Positions 17,032-25,691 of a stretch of DNA of 50,490 nucleotides are shown in pieces; position 1 is the first letter of the stretch, and each line of letters opens with the position of its first letter. Location: NCBI RefSeq assembly GCF_030849505.1, contig NZ_JAUJFI010000021.1, positions 280-50,769 on the forward strand, read 5' to 3'. Made by a program: the position numbers and the translations under genes. The notes under the pieces were generated by a model, which was given only the letters and a program-made list of their open reading frames with translations, did no database searches and had not been told where the DNA came from. This stretch comes from Azospirillum isscasi. Its GTDB lineage: Bacteria; Pseudomonadota; Alphaproteobacteria; Azospirillales; Azospirillaceae.

Positions 17032-17404
17032 GCGAAACTCCTGGTGCATTTGCGCGCGTGGATTTTTCCGTGTTCTTGGCAGATTGACACCATCGGCACA
17101 AGAGCGATGGCCGGAAAGGCAACCATAAGTGTTTTGTCAGTCATGAGTTCTTGCGTCCACTGTGGCCCGGATGCATCAAAGCGACCTTCCGCCACGGCAC
17201 AACGGTGCCGAGGGGGCGCCAAAAGATGGTTGTTTTCGGCGGGAAGTTGATCGACTCGCAGGACACAGGTCTTGAACGGAAAACGGGCAACACCATTTGC
17301 GTGGCGTTCGGGTCCGGGCCCCTCTGGCGGCTGAGGCGTCAGCCGTGATGTCGGATACCGCTTGAATTCACTGCAGACGCAGCGCACTCAAGTGGGCCTT
17401 GCTT
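17032..17404. other. divergent promoter region, HU / TerC
   Basis: About 370 bases between two divergent genes. Only short overlapping frames without ribosome binding sites occur. I looked for a yybP-ykoY manganese riboswitch before the TerC gene and found no matching core. No other feature is supported. Confidence 0.3.
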
Positions 17405-18394
17405 ATGGATTCCCTTATCGCTCCCGTCCTCCTCGATTTCATGGGGAAGCCGGTGTGGGTCTGGCTGACCTTCATCGGCATCGTCCTGGCCCTTCTGGCC
17501 TTCGACCTCGGCATCCTCAACCGCCGCGACCGTGAGATCGGCGTGAAGGAAAGCCTCCGCCTCTCCGCCTTCTACATCACGGTGGCCCTGCTGTTCGGCG
17601 GCTGGGTCTGGTGGTCCATGGGCGACGCCGCGGCGGCGCAGTACTACACGGGCTTCTTCATCGAAAAGAGCCTGTCGCTCGACAACGTCTTCGTCATATC
17701 GCTGATCTTCACCTACTTCGCGGTCCCGCGCGCCCACCAGCACCGCGTGCTGTTCTGGGGCATCCTGGGCGTGATCGTGATGCGCGGCCTGATGATCGCC
17801 GCGGGTGCGGCGCTCGTCAGCGAGTTCCACTGGGTCCTCTACCTCTTCGGCGCCTTCCTGCTGATCACCGGCGTGAAGATGCTGTTCGCCGTGGACCAGG
17901 AACCGGACCTCGCCGGCAACCCGGCGCTGCGCTTCCTGACCCGGCGCCTGCGGATCACCGACGGCTTCCGCGGCCAGAACTTCTTCGTGCGGGAGACGGG
18001 TCCGGACGGGCGCACCGCTCTCTACGCCACGCCGCTGTTCCTGGCGCTGATGATGGTCGAGTTCGCCGACCTGATCTTCGCGGTGGACAGCGTTCCCGCC
18101 ATCTTCGCCATCACCACCGACCCCTACATCATCTACACCAGCAACATCTTCGCCATCCTCGGCCTGCGCGCGCTCTACTTCGCGCTGGCGGCGATGGTCC
18201 ACCGCTTCCGTTACCTGAAATACGCGCTGGCGCTGGTGCTGGTCTTCATCGGCGGCAAGATCTTCTACACCCAGGTCTTCGGAAAGCCGGACCCGCTGGT
18301 CTCGCTGGGCGTGACGCTGACCCTGATCGCGGGCGGTGTCGTGGTCTCGCTCGTCAAGACGCGGAGCGAGGGCAAGCGCCTGCCGGCGGAATGA
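17405..18394 (+). CDS. TerC/Alx family integral membrane protein
   Basis: A 329-residue membrane protein with about nine hydrophobic segments. The two TerC signature segments are clear: GFFIEKSLSLDNVFVISLIF, and further on MMVEFADLIFAVDSVPAIFA, each with acidic residues in the membrane likely to bind metal. Members include TerC (tellurite resistance) and Alx (manganese export at high pH); the Alx-like length fits manganese or metal-ion export. The ATG at 17405 is preferred over the TTG two codons earlier. Confidence 0.92.
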   Translation: MDSLIAPVLLDFMGKPVWVWLTFIGIVLALLAFDLGILNRRDREIGVKESLRLSAFYITVALLFGGWVWWSMGDAAAAQYYTGFFIEKSLSLDNVFVISLIFTYFAVPRAHQHRVLFWGILGVIVMRGLMIAAGAALVSEFHWVLYLFGAFLLITGVKMLFAVDQEPDLAGNPALRFLTRRLRITDGFRGQNFFVRETGPDGRTALYATPLFLALMMVEFADLIFAVDSVPAIFAITTDPYIIYTSNIFAILGLRALYFALAAMVHRFRYLKYALALVLVFIGGKIFYTQVFGKPDPLVSLGVTLTLIAGGVVVSLVKTRSEGKRLPAE

Positions 18395-18413
18395 CCGCCG
18401 GCCCCGGCGCCCG

Positions 18414-18881
18414 CTAGCCGGTGAAGCCCAGGCGTTTCAGGGCGGCGATGCTCTCCTTCGCGCTGGTGTGGAGGATGAACGCGCCGCCCGCCTGCGTCCA
18501 GGGATCGCGGGCTTTCTCACGGTCGTCCACCAGCACCGTGCCCGGTCCGCCGTGGCGGTGCTTGTCGCGGGCCATGCAGGTGATGACCCGCACATGGGGA
18601 CCCAGCATGTGGGCGACCCAGCGCCGCTTCTGCTCCGGCGCCCAGGAGCCGAGCGGCAGGCCGGTGAGGATGGTCGGCCCGAACGGCTCGCAGAAGCGCC
18701 AGAGATCCTGCGCGTCGTGCATGAAGTCCAGCGTTCCGAAGAAGTCGGGGTGGCGGGACAACTCCCGCCACATGGCCTTCATCGGAATTTCCTCCGGGCG
18801 CTTGCCGGTAACCGCCTTCACGCCGCGGTCGAAATCGGCCAGAACCCCGTCGAGGTCGAGGAACAGCCTTGGCCTTTGCAT
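18414..18881 (-). CDS. HAD-superfamily 5'-nucleotidase-like phosphatase
   Basis: A 155-residue HAD protein. Motif I is LDLDGVLADFD (nucleophile Asp9, acid Asp11), motif II is the Thr in ILTGLP, motif III is a Lys/Arg near EQKRRW, and motif IV is VLVDDREKARDPW. The pattern and length match the 5'(3')-deoxyribonucleotidase (NT5C) group, which dephosphorylates deoxynucleoside monophosphates. It converges with the TerC gene and is divergent from the pyruvyl-transferase-like gene. Confidence 0.85.
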   Translation of the reverse strand: MQRPRLFLDLDGVLADFDRGVKAVTGKRPEEIPMKAMWRELSRHPDFFGTLDFMHDAQDLWRFCEPFGPTILTGLPLGSWAPEQKRRWVAHMLGPHVRVITCMARDKHRHGGPGTVLVDDREKARDPWTQAGGAFILHTSAKESIAALKRLGFTG

Positions 18882-19063
18882 CGCTTACCCTTCCAACTGC
18901 GGACGCTCCCGGAACGTCCAGGGGCGCATCGGTCATGGGGCGGTCCTTCCCTGGCCGATTGTCGTGTTTTGCGAAGAATACCGGTCCCGCGGAACCTTCG
19001 CCAGCCGATCGGGTTGCACCCCAAGGCATAGCCGCCCGGTACCGGCGGGGCAGGGGGATTCGG

Positions 19064-20182
19064 ATGACGGTCATAGGCATTTCAGGGTCCTACGGCGGCC
19101 TGAACCTGGGCGACGAGGCGATTCTCACCTCGGCCATCGAGCAGTTGCGCGCCACGGTGCCGGGGGTCGAGGTGGTCGTCTTCTCCCGCAACGCCGCCCA
19201 CACGCGCGAGAACCACGCGGTGGACCGCGTGCTGAACCCGCGGGAGGCGATGCGCGACGAGATCACGCCGGAGGTGGAGCGGCTGGACCTGCTGCTTCTG
19301 GGTGGCGGCGGCATCCTCTACGACAGCGAGGCGCAGACCTATCTGCGGGAAGTGACCATCGCGCAGAAGCTGGGCGTCCCGACCTACACCTTCGCCATCG
19401 GGGTCGGCCCGCTGAAGGATCGGGTGGAGCGCGACGCGGTGCGCGAAGGGCTGGACCGCATGGCCGGCATCACCGTGCGCGAGCCCAGCGCCAAGCGGCT
19501 GATCGAGGAGATCGGCGTCGAGGTTCCGGTGACGGTCACCGCCGATCCGGCGCTGCTTCTGAAGCCGGAGCCCTTCACGGAAGAGATGCTGGCCGAAGCC
19601 GGCATCCCGCGCGGGCGTCCGCTGGTCGGCCTGTCGGTGCGGGAGCAGGGCGCCGCGGCGCCGGAACTGAGCGATGCGGCCTATCATCAACTGCTGGCGG
19701 AGGCGGCGGACTACATCGTGCAGCGGTTCGGGGCCGACGTGGTGTTCGTTCCCATGGAGCGCGCCGACGTGCGGGAGGCGCACCGCGTCATGGGCCGCAT
19801 GGCGGCGCCGGAGCGCGCCCATCTGCTGAAGTACCGCTACAAGCCGCGCCAGATCATCGGGCTGATGGAGCATTTCGAGATGGCCGTGGGGATGCGGCTG
19901 CATTTCCTGATCTTCGCGTCCATCACGGGCACGCCGCTGATCGCGCTGCCCTACGCTTCCAAGGTGTCGGATTTCCTGTCCTCGGTGGGGCTGGAGCCGC
20001 GGGCGACCGTGTCCCACACCACCGCGGGGACCTTCCTCGCCGACCTCGACCGGCTGTGGGATCACCGGGCGGAGCAGAAGGCGCTGCTGCGCGACCGGAT
20101 TCCCGTCCTGATGGAGCGCGCGCGCGGCACCGCGCCGCTGGCCCTCCGGACGGTGACCCCGCGGGCCGAGGCGGCGGAATGA
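19064..20182 (+). CDS. polysaccharide pyruvyl transferase family protein
   Basis: A 372-residue protein of the CsaB/WcaK family, which adds pyruvate ketals to surface polysaccharides. Seen in order: GISGSYGGLNLGDEAIL, LLLLGGGGILYD, TYTFAIGVGPLKD, and near the end MRLHFLIFASITGTPLIALP, which holds the conserved M/G-R-x-H motif. The start ATG 19064 follows AGGGGGA; the upstream open frame has no similarity. The FAD oxidoreductase follows 15 bases later. The polysaccharide target is unknown. Confidence 0.88.
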   Translation: MTVIGISGSYGGLNLGDEAILTSAIEQLRATVPGVEVVVFSRNAAHTRENHAVDRVLNPREAMRDEITPEVERLDLLLLGGGGILYDSEAQTYLREVTIAQKLGVPTYTFAIGVGPLKDRVERDAVREGLDRMAGITVREPSAKRLIEEIGVEVPVTVTADPALLLKPEPFTEEMLAEAGIPRGRPLVGLSVREQGAAAPELSDAAYHQLLAEAADYIVQRFGADVVFVPMERADVREAHRVMGRMAAPERAHLLKYRYKPRQIIGLMEHFEMAVGMRLHFLIFASITGTPLIALPYASKVSDFLSSVGLEPRATVSHTTAGTFLADLDRLWDHRAEQKALLRDRIPVLMERARGTAPLALRTVTPRAEAAE

Positions 20183-20197
20183 CGAAAGGAGCCTGTC

Positions 20198-21622
20198 TTG
20201 CCCGTCCTGCCCCGTCCCCCGGATCCTGAATCCGTCACCCTGCCGCCGCGCCGGGCCATGAAGGTGGCGCGCTGCCAGGTGCTCGTCGTCGGCGGCGGGC
20301 CAGCCGGCATGGGGGCGGCCATCGGCGCCGCCCAGTCGGGGGCCGACACGATTCTGGTGGAGCGCTACGGCTTCCTCGGCGGCAACGCCACGGCGGCGCT
20401 GGTGATGCCCTGGATGAGCTTCTACACCCAGCGCGGCTCGGTCGCGGTGGTGGACAACACCCGGCTGATGCCGCAGGACCACGGCCCCGGCGAGCCGGTG
20501 GTGGGCGGGGCGCTGGCCGTCTTCCTGGGGCGCCTCTACAGCAACCAGGGGGCCGTTCCGCCCTCGCCGGACACCGGCTTCACCGTTCCCTTCGACCCGG
20601 AGGTGCTGAAGGTCACCGCGCAGCAGATCCTGGACGAGGCCGGCGTGAAGGTGCTTCTGCACGCCTTCGCCTCCACCGTGCTGGGCGACCCGGGGAAGCC
20701 GAACGCCGTGGTCTTCGAAACCAAATCCGGCCCGGTGGTGATCGAGGCCGACGTGATCGTCGATTGCACCGGGGACGGCGACATCGCGGCGCTGGCCGGC
20801 TGCGACTACGAGGTCGGGCGGGAGGAGGACGGGCTGACCCAGCCGATGACTCTGATGTTCCGCATGGTCGGATTCGACCACGGCGCCTTCACCGGCTATG
20901 TCCGGGAGCATCCGGCCCAGTGGCGCGGCGTGCACGGGCTGTGGGACCTCGTGTCCAAGGCGACGGCCAACGGCGACCTCGATCTGGCGCGCGAGGACAT
21001 CCTGTTCTTCGCCACCACCCGCCCCGGCGAGATCGCTCTGAACTGCACCCGCGTCACCGGCGTTCTGGGCACCGACGTCTTCGACCTGACCTGCGCGGAG
21101 TGGGAAAGCCACCGGCAGGCCGCCCAGATCGCCGATTTCCTGCGCAAGTACGTGCCCGGATTCGCCAGCGCCTACAATTGCCAGACCGGCACCGGAATCG
21201 GCATCCGCGAAACCCGCCGGATCGTCGGCGACTACGCCATGACCGCCGACGACGTGCTGGGGGCGGCAAAGTTCCCGGACGCCATCGCCCGCGGCACCTA
21301 TCCCGTGGACATCCACAGCCCCACGGGCCGCGGGACGGTGCTGAAGCGCGTGCCCTCCGGCGAATGGTACGAGGTGCCGATGCGCGCCCTGCTGCCCAAG
21401 GGGATGGAGACGCTGCTGGTGGCTGGCCGTTGCATCTCCGGCAGCCACGAGGCCCATTCCTCTTACCGGGTGACTCCCACCTGCATGGCGACGGGGCAGG
21501 CCGCCGGGGTTTGCGCGTCGATGGCCGCCCGGCGGCGCGAGCGGACCCGCGACATCCCGGTCGGCGCCATACAGCGGGAATTGCTGCGCCAAGGCGCCCT
21601 GCTGCGCGAGCCGGAGGCATAA
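20198..21622 (+). CDS. FAD-dependent oxidoreductase
   Basis: A 474-residue flavoprotein. The dinucleotide-binding motif is VLVVGGGPAGMGAAIGAAQS (residues ~29-48) followed by ERYGFLGGNAT, and the C-terminal FAD motif region is LLVAGRCISGSHEAHSSYRV. It belongs to the FAD_oxidored group. A TTG at 20198 with AAAGGA seven bases upstream gives the N-terminus typical of the group; an ATG at 20258 is the alternative. It is probably cotranscribed with the pyruvyl-transferase-like gene. The substrate is unknown. Confidence 0.82.
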   Translation: MPVLPRPPDPESVTLPPRRAMKVARCQVLVVGGGPAGMGAAIGAAQSGADTILVERYGFLGGNATAALVMPWMSFYTQRGSVAVVDNTRLMPQDHGPGEPVVGGALAVFLGRLYSNQGAVPPSPDTGFTVPFDPEVLKVTAQQILDEAGVKVLLHAFASTVLGDPGKPNAVVFETKSGPVVIEADVIVDCTGDGDIAALAGCDYEVGREEDGLTQPMTLMFRMVGFDHGAFTGYVREHPAQWRGVHGLWDLVSKATANGDLDLAREDILFFATTRPGEIALNCTRVTGVLGTDVFDLTCAEWESHRQAAQIADFLRKYVPGFASAYNCQTGTGIGIRETRRIVGDYAMTADDVLGAAKFPDAIARGTYPVDIHSPTGRGTVLKRVPSGEWYEVPMRALLPKGMETLLVAGRCISGSHEAHSSYRVTPTCMATGQAAGVCASMAARRRERTRDIPVGAIQRELLRQGALLREPEA

Positions 21623-21639
21623 GCTCCGGAGGGGGCGGG

Positions 21640-22980
21640 TCAGCGCATCGCGAAGAGTTCCTGGTGGAAGCGCTGGTCCACCGGCAGGCCCCGTGCCGCG
21701 AAGTCTTGCCGCAGCGCCTGCCCGAAGCCCGCCGGGCCGCAGAACCAGAGGCTGGAGTCACGCCATTCCGGCACCATGGCACGGATGCGCTCCCCATCCA
21801 GGCGGCCGTCGCGGCTGTCGACCAGGACATGAAGGCGAACCCCCGCCGCAGCGGCGTCGGCGGTGAGCTTCGCGATCGCTTCCTCGTCGTAGTCGCTGGT
21901 GGTGTGGAAGAAATGGATGGTCTGCCGCGGTCGCTCGGGGCTTGCCGCCAGAAACTTCATGCGGGCGATGAAGGGTGTGACTCCGATGCCGCCGCCCACC
22001 CAGATCTGGTGCGGGCAGGAGTCGTCGAAGGTGAAGCAACCATAGGGCCCTTCCACGGTTACCGCCTGGCCGACCTTCAATCGTTCCCGCAGCCACTGTG
22101 TGTGGTCGCCCAACTCCTTGACCACGAAGGTGATGCGGCGATCGGTGTCGTTCCAGGCCGAGGCGATGGTGTAGGGATGGGCGCCCTCTGCGGTGTCGGA
22201 GGTGGCGAAGGCGAACTGGCCCGCCTTATGCCCCGGCCAACCCTGCGGAAGTTCGACCGCGACCTCCAGAGCGTGCACGCCCGGAAAGTAATGGAGGGCG
22301 CTGATCGTGCCGGGAACCCGCCGGCCGGCGGCGATGCGGCCGAGAAGCACGACGGCGGCGGCCCAGGCGCTGGCGGCGAGCAGCAGCGCCATCACCCAGC
22401 CGATCGGCGAACTCCAATAGGCGAATTTTGTCAGCACGACGGCGTGGAAAACCAGCACCAGATAAGCAATCGCCAGCAAGCGGTGCGTCTTGAAGAACAG
22501 CCGGTATGGGAGGCGCTTGAACAGCGCCAGCCCGATCAGCAGCACAACCGCGTAGAAGGCCCACTCGCCAAGCCATTCCGCGGTGCCGCGCAGGCTCCGG
22601 AGCGACTGTTCGAGGGCGTTCTCGGGAATGGCGCGCGGTCCCCGCTGCGGTCGGGCCAACCACCCCCAGCCCACCGCCCATTTCGGCCCTTGAGCCCAGA
22701 GCCAGTGGACAATCGCACCGGCGAGCGCGGCGATGCCCAGCCATTTGTGCAGGCGGTACATCTTGTCCAAACCGCCGAACCACGTTTCCGGCCATCGTGG
22801 CCGCAGCGCCAGGATCATCGCCATGCCCATGCAGCCCATGGCAATGATGCCGCTGTACTGAACCAGTTGGGCGCGAACCCCGAACAGACCATTTTCCTGG
22901 AATACCCCTGGTTCGGCGATGATCCATAAGATGGTCAAAAGTCCAAGAGTACCCCACAAGAACAGCTTGATGGTCTTCAT
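21640..22980 (-). CDS. ferric-reductase-like flavocytochrome (FAD/NAD(P)H domain)
   Basis: A 446-residue membrane oxidoreductase. The first ~230 residues hold six or so membrane helices of the ferric reductase type with paired histidines (LHKWLGIAALAGAIVHWLW and KTHRLLAIAYLVLVFHAVVL) that could ligate haem. The second half is a ferredoxin-reductase-type domain: HPYTIASAWN (FAD), GPYGCFTFDD, WVGGGIGVTPFIARMKF (NAD(P)H) and SLWFCGPAGFGQALR. It moves electrons from NAD(P)H across the membrane. ATG 22980 has GGAGG upstream. Confidence 0.9.
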   Translation of the reverse strand: MKTIKLFLWGTLGLLTILWIIAEPGVFQENGLFGVRAQLVQYSGIIAMGCMGMAMILALRPRWPETWFGGLDKMYRLHKWLGIAALAGAIVHWLWAQGPKWAVGWGWLARPQRGPRAIPENALEQSLRSLRGTAEWLGEWAFYAVVLLIGLALFKRLPYRLFFKTHRLLAIAYLVLVFHAVVLTKFAYWSSPIGWVMALLLAASAWAAAVVLLGRIAAGRRVPGTISALHYFPGVHALEVAVELPQGWPGHKAGQFAFATSDTAEGAHPYTIASAWNDTDRRITFVVKELGDHTQWLRERLKVGQAVTVEGPYGCFTFDDSCPHQIWVGGGIGVTPFIARMKFLAASPERPRQTIHFFHTTSDYDEEAIAKLTADAAAAGVRLHVLVDSRDGRLDGERIRAMVPEWRDSSLWFCGPAGFGQALRQDFAARGLPVDQRFHQELFAMR

Positions 22981-23157
22981 GGCGGCATCCTCCGTTTCAG
23001 CCACCCTCAAGGTGCTACGGACGGATAGTTTGTTGATGCCGTTTGAGATGGCAAGCCGATTCCCATCATCCCAGCCATTCGAAACTCTGAAGAGAACGTC
23101 TGTTCTCTTCAGACTCATATCGCCTTGGTCATGGGAAAAGGCGCGGCGGAATGCCGC

Positions 23158-24210
23158 CTACTTGCGAATCCAGACCTTGGTTTCCATGAAGCGGTTGGCG
23201 AGGAAGCGGTAAGTCTGCTTCTGCAACTGCTCGATGGCGCCGGATTTCTCCACCGGGGTGGTTTCCCACGCCTGGAGAATCTCCTCCCATTCCAGGAGCC
23301 GGGCGCGCAGGTCGTCGCGGATCTTGCGGATGAAGGTCACGGTGGTGTCGAACGCCTTCAGCGCGCCGAAGATCTCACCCGTCTGGGCGTCCGCCTGCTC
23401 GAAGATGGCGTCGTAGCCTTTCAGCGGCTTGCTCAGCAGGCCCTGCATGCGCGCGACCTCGCTGCACAGGGTGCGGTCGGTGCGGTAGATCTGGGTCAGC
23501 CGGTTCAGCTTGGCGCTGATGGAGCGGATGGCGTGGAAGCGGTCGCGCAGCGCCTCGATGTAGGACAGCTCCTGCGTCAGGTCCTCGATGCGGTCGGTCA
23601 GGTACTGCTCGTAATTGTCCTGCAGGCCGAGCTTCGCCGCGATGTCCTTGAAGGCGGCCTTCACGCGCTGCTTGGTCTGGGGGTCCTCGACGATCTGCTC
23701 CAGCTCCTCGGCGTTCACGACGATCATCTCGCTTCCGGAGATCGAGGAGACGAGCTGGACGGTCAGGCGTCCCCGCGCGATGTTCCGGTGCTTCTCCTCC
23801 ACAGACCAGGAGGCGCGGCCATCCAGAAGTTCTCCCGGAATCTGCTCGCCGGGGCGGATCTGCTTCACGAAGGCCAGCCCCTTCGTCACCACGTCCAGAA
23901 GCTTGGAGTCGCGGCTGTCCTCCTTGATGTCGAAGGATTCCATCAGCGTGTTGAAGGGCAGGGCGGCCTTCAGATCGCCCAGCAGGATGTGGAGCACCGG
24001 CTGCTTGGAGGACGGGTCGATGCAGAAGAAGGCGCCGGACAGGCTGAACACCTTGTGCTCGAAGTCGAAATGCGTGTCCCGCATCGGAGCCGCGGGTTCC
24101 GCTGCCGGCGCCGCTTCGGCGGGTGGAGCCTTGGGAGCGGCATCCGTGCTTCCGGTTTCGGGGCTTCCCGTTTCGGGGCTTCCGGTTTCAGGATCGATGA
24201 CGTCGGACAT
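23158..24210 (-). CDS. conserved-looking hypothetical protein with coiled coil
   Basis: A 350-residue protein that I do not recognise. Residues 7-24 repeat SPETG three times, then comes a Pro/Ala-rich linker to ~45. The folded part starts MRDTHFDFEHKVFSLSGAFFCID and includes GDLKAALPFNTLMESFDIKEDSRDS-type acidic text. From ~200 on it is helical and probably coiled (LTDRIEDLTQELSYIEALRDRFHAIRS in pieces), ending KQTYRFLANRFMETKVWIRK. No signal peptide or membrane segment. ATG 24210 is the first good start after the oxidase gene, which lies 35 bases upstream on the same strand. Confidence 0.7.
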   Translation of the reverse strand: MSDVIDPETGSPETGSPETGSTDAAPKAPPAEAAPAAEPAAPMRDTHFDFEHKVFSLSGAFFCIDPSSKQPVLHILLGDLKAALPFNTLMESFDIKEDSRDSKLLDVVTKGLAFVKQIRPGEQIPGELLDGRASWSVEEKHRNIARGRLTVQLVSSISGSEMIVVNAEELEQIVEDPQTKQRVKAAFKDIAAKLGLQDNYEQYLTDRIEDLTQELSYIEALRDRFHAIRSISAKLNRLTQIYRTDRTLCSEVARMQGLLSKPLKGYDAIFEQADAQTGEIFGALKAFDTTVTFIRKIRDDLRARLLEWEEILQAWETTPVEKSGAIEQLQKQTYRFLANRFMETKVWIRK

Positions 24211-24245
24211 GGGCGGGGACCGGAAGCGGGAGTGGGACGGGCAGG

Positions 24246-25526
24246 TTACAGCAGATCGCGCAGCCGGAACCAGAGCATCGCGAGGACCAGCGCCGGTGTG
24301 CGGAAACGCCGTCCGCCGGGGAAGGGCAGGTGGGGCACGCGGGCGAACACGTCGAACCGCTCCGCCGTGCCGCGGATGGCCTCCGCCATGACCCGCCCGG
24401 CCATGCCGGCCAGCGCCACCCCGTGACCGGAATAGCCGTGGGCGAACAAGGTGGTCGGTGTCAGGCGTCCGACATGCGGCATGCGGTTCATGGTGATGGC
24501 GACGTGGCCGCCCCAGAAATGCTCCACCGCGGCGCTGCGGAGCTGCGGGAAGACCGCCAGCATCTTGGACCGCATGGCCATCCGCACCCCCGGCGCGTCC
24601 AGCCCGGAATAGCTGACCCCGCCGCCGAACAGCAGCCGGTGGTCGGAGGAGCGGCGGAAGTAGTTCAGCACGAAGTTCATGTCGCTGACCGCCAGATTGG
24701 TGGGCAGCAGCGACTCCGCGGCGGCCTCCCCCAGCGGTTCGGTGGCGATCAGATAGGTGGCGACCGGCATCACCATGGTGGACAGCTTCGGCGCCAGCGC
24801 GCCGAGATAGGCGTTCCCGGCCAGCACGAGGAAACGCGCCGTCACGCGCCCCTTCGCCGTGGTCGCGGCGGGCGTGGCCCCGGTGTCGATGGCGGTGACC
24901 CGGCTCTCCTCGAAGATGCGCACGCCGGCCCCGGCCGCGGCGGCGGCGAGGCCCAGCGCGTAGTTCAGCGGGTGCAGGTGTCCGCTTCCCCCGTCGAACA
25001 GCCCGCCGACATAGGCGTCGCTGCGCACCACCGCCCGCATGGAGTCGCGGTCGAGCGCGCGCACCTTCCCATAGCCGTAGCGGTCGCGCATCTCCCGTTC
25101 CATGTCCGCCACGTCGTCCATGTGGCGCGGCTTCACCGCGGCGTGGACGAATCCCCAGGTGAGGTCGCAGGGAATGGCGTGCCTCTCCACCCGCTCGGCC
25201 AGAAGGGCCTTGGCGTCCTCGCCGAGATCCCACAGGCGCCGGGCGTCCTCCGCCCCGACCCAGCGTTCGATGGTCGCCATCGACTTGTTGTAGCCGGTGA
25301 TGATCTGCCCGCCGTTGCGGCCCGAGGCACCCCAGCCGACGCGGTTGGCCTCCAGCAGCACCACGTCGTAGCCCTGCTCGGCCAGTTCCAGCGCGGTCAT
25401 CAGCCCGGTGTAGCCGCCCCCCACCACGCAGACGTCGCAGGACGCGGCACCCTCCAGCGGCGGGTGCTGCGGGTGCGGATTCGCGGTGTCGGCGTACCAC
25501 GAGCGGACGTGAGGAGGTGTCGGCAT
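24246..25526 (-). CDS. puuB: FAD-dependent gamma-glutamylputrescine oxidase-like protein
   Basis: A 426-residue DAO-type flavoprotein. The FAD motif is CVVGGGYTGLMTALELAEQG (residues ~33-52), followed by LLEANRVGWGASGRNGGQI, typical of PuuB/OrdL. PATYLIATEPLG-like and NFVLNYFRRSSDHRLLFGGG segments, and the end piece TLFAHGYSGHGVALAGMAGR, match the same group. PuuB oxidises gamma-glutamylputrescine. Substrate specificity is inferred from the divergent glutamylpolyamine-synthetase-like gene and potFGHI next door. Confidence 0.85.
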   Translation of the reverse strand: MPTPPHVRSWYADTANPHPQHPPLEGAASCDVCVVGGGYTGLMTALELAEQGYDVVLLEANRVGWGASGRNGGQIITGYNKSMATIERWVGAEDARRLWDLGEDAKALLAERVERHAIPCDLTWGFVHAAVKPRHMDDVADMEREMRDRYGYGKVRALDRDSMRAVVRSDAYVGGLFDGGSGHLHPLNYALGLAAAAAGAGVRIFEESRVTAIDTGATPAATTAKGRVTARFLVLAGNAYLGALAPKLSTMVMPVATYLIATEPLGEAAAESLLPTNLAVSDMNFVLNYFRRSSDHRLLFGGGVSYSGLDAPGVRMAMRSKMLAVFPQLRSAAVEHFWGGHVAITMNRMPHVGRLTPTTLFAHGYSGHGVALAGMAGRVMAEAIRGTAERFDVFARVPHLPFPGGRRFRTPALVLAMLWFRLRDLL

Positions 25527-25691
25527 GACCGCCGAGTTAGGGGAGGGACCCCCGCCCCGTCAATGATTCCGGCGGTCATATGGGCAGGATCTTTGTTCCC
25601 CTCTGGCGCAAGGAGGGGGTGCGGGATCATAGTATGGCGGTGTTTCACAGCAGGGAGGGGCTGCCCACCGTCCGGTGCGGTCCATACGTTC

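Noticed and set aside
17280..17404. yybP-ykoY riboswitch before the TerC/Alx gene
   Set aside because: The expected conserved core of the manganese riboswitch is not found in either half.
19082..21592. An 836-codon minus-strand frame
   Set aside because: Antisense to the pyruvyl-transferase-like and FAD oxidoreductase genes, both of which show clear motifs.
24211..25500. Apparent fusion of the 350-aa hypothetical with an N-terminal ~430 residues
   Set aside because: The extra part is an out-of-frame reading of the puuB-like oxidase, which has intact motifs in its own frame.
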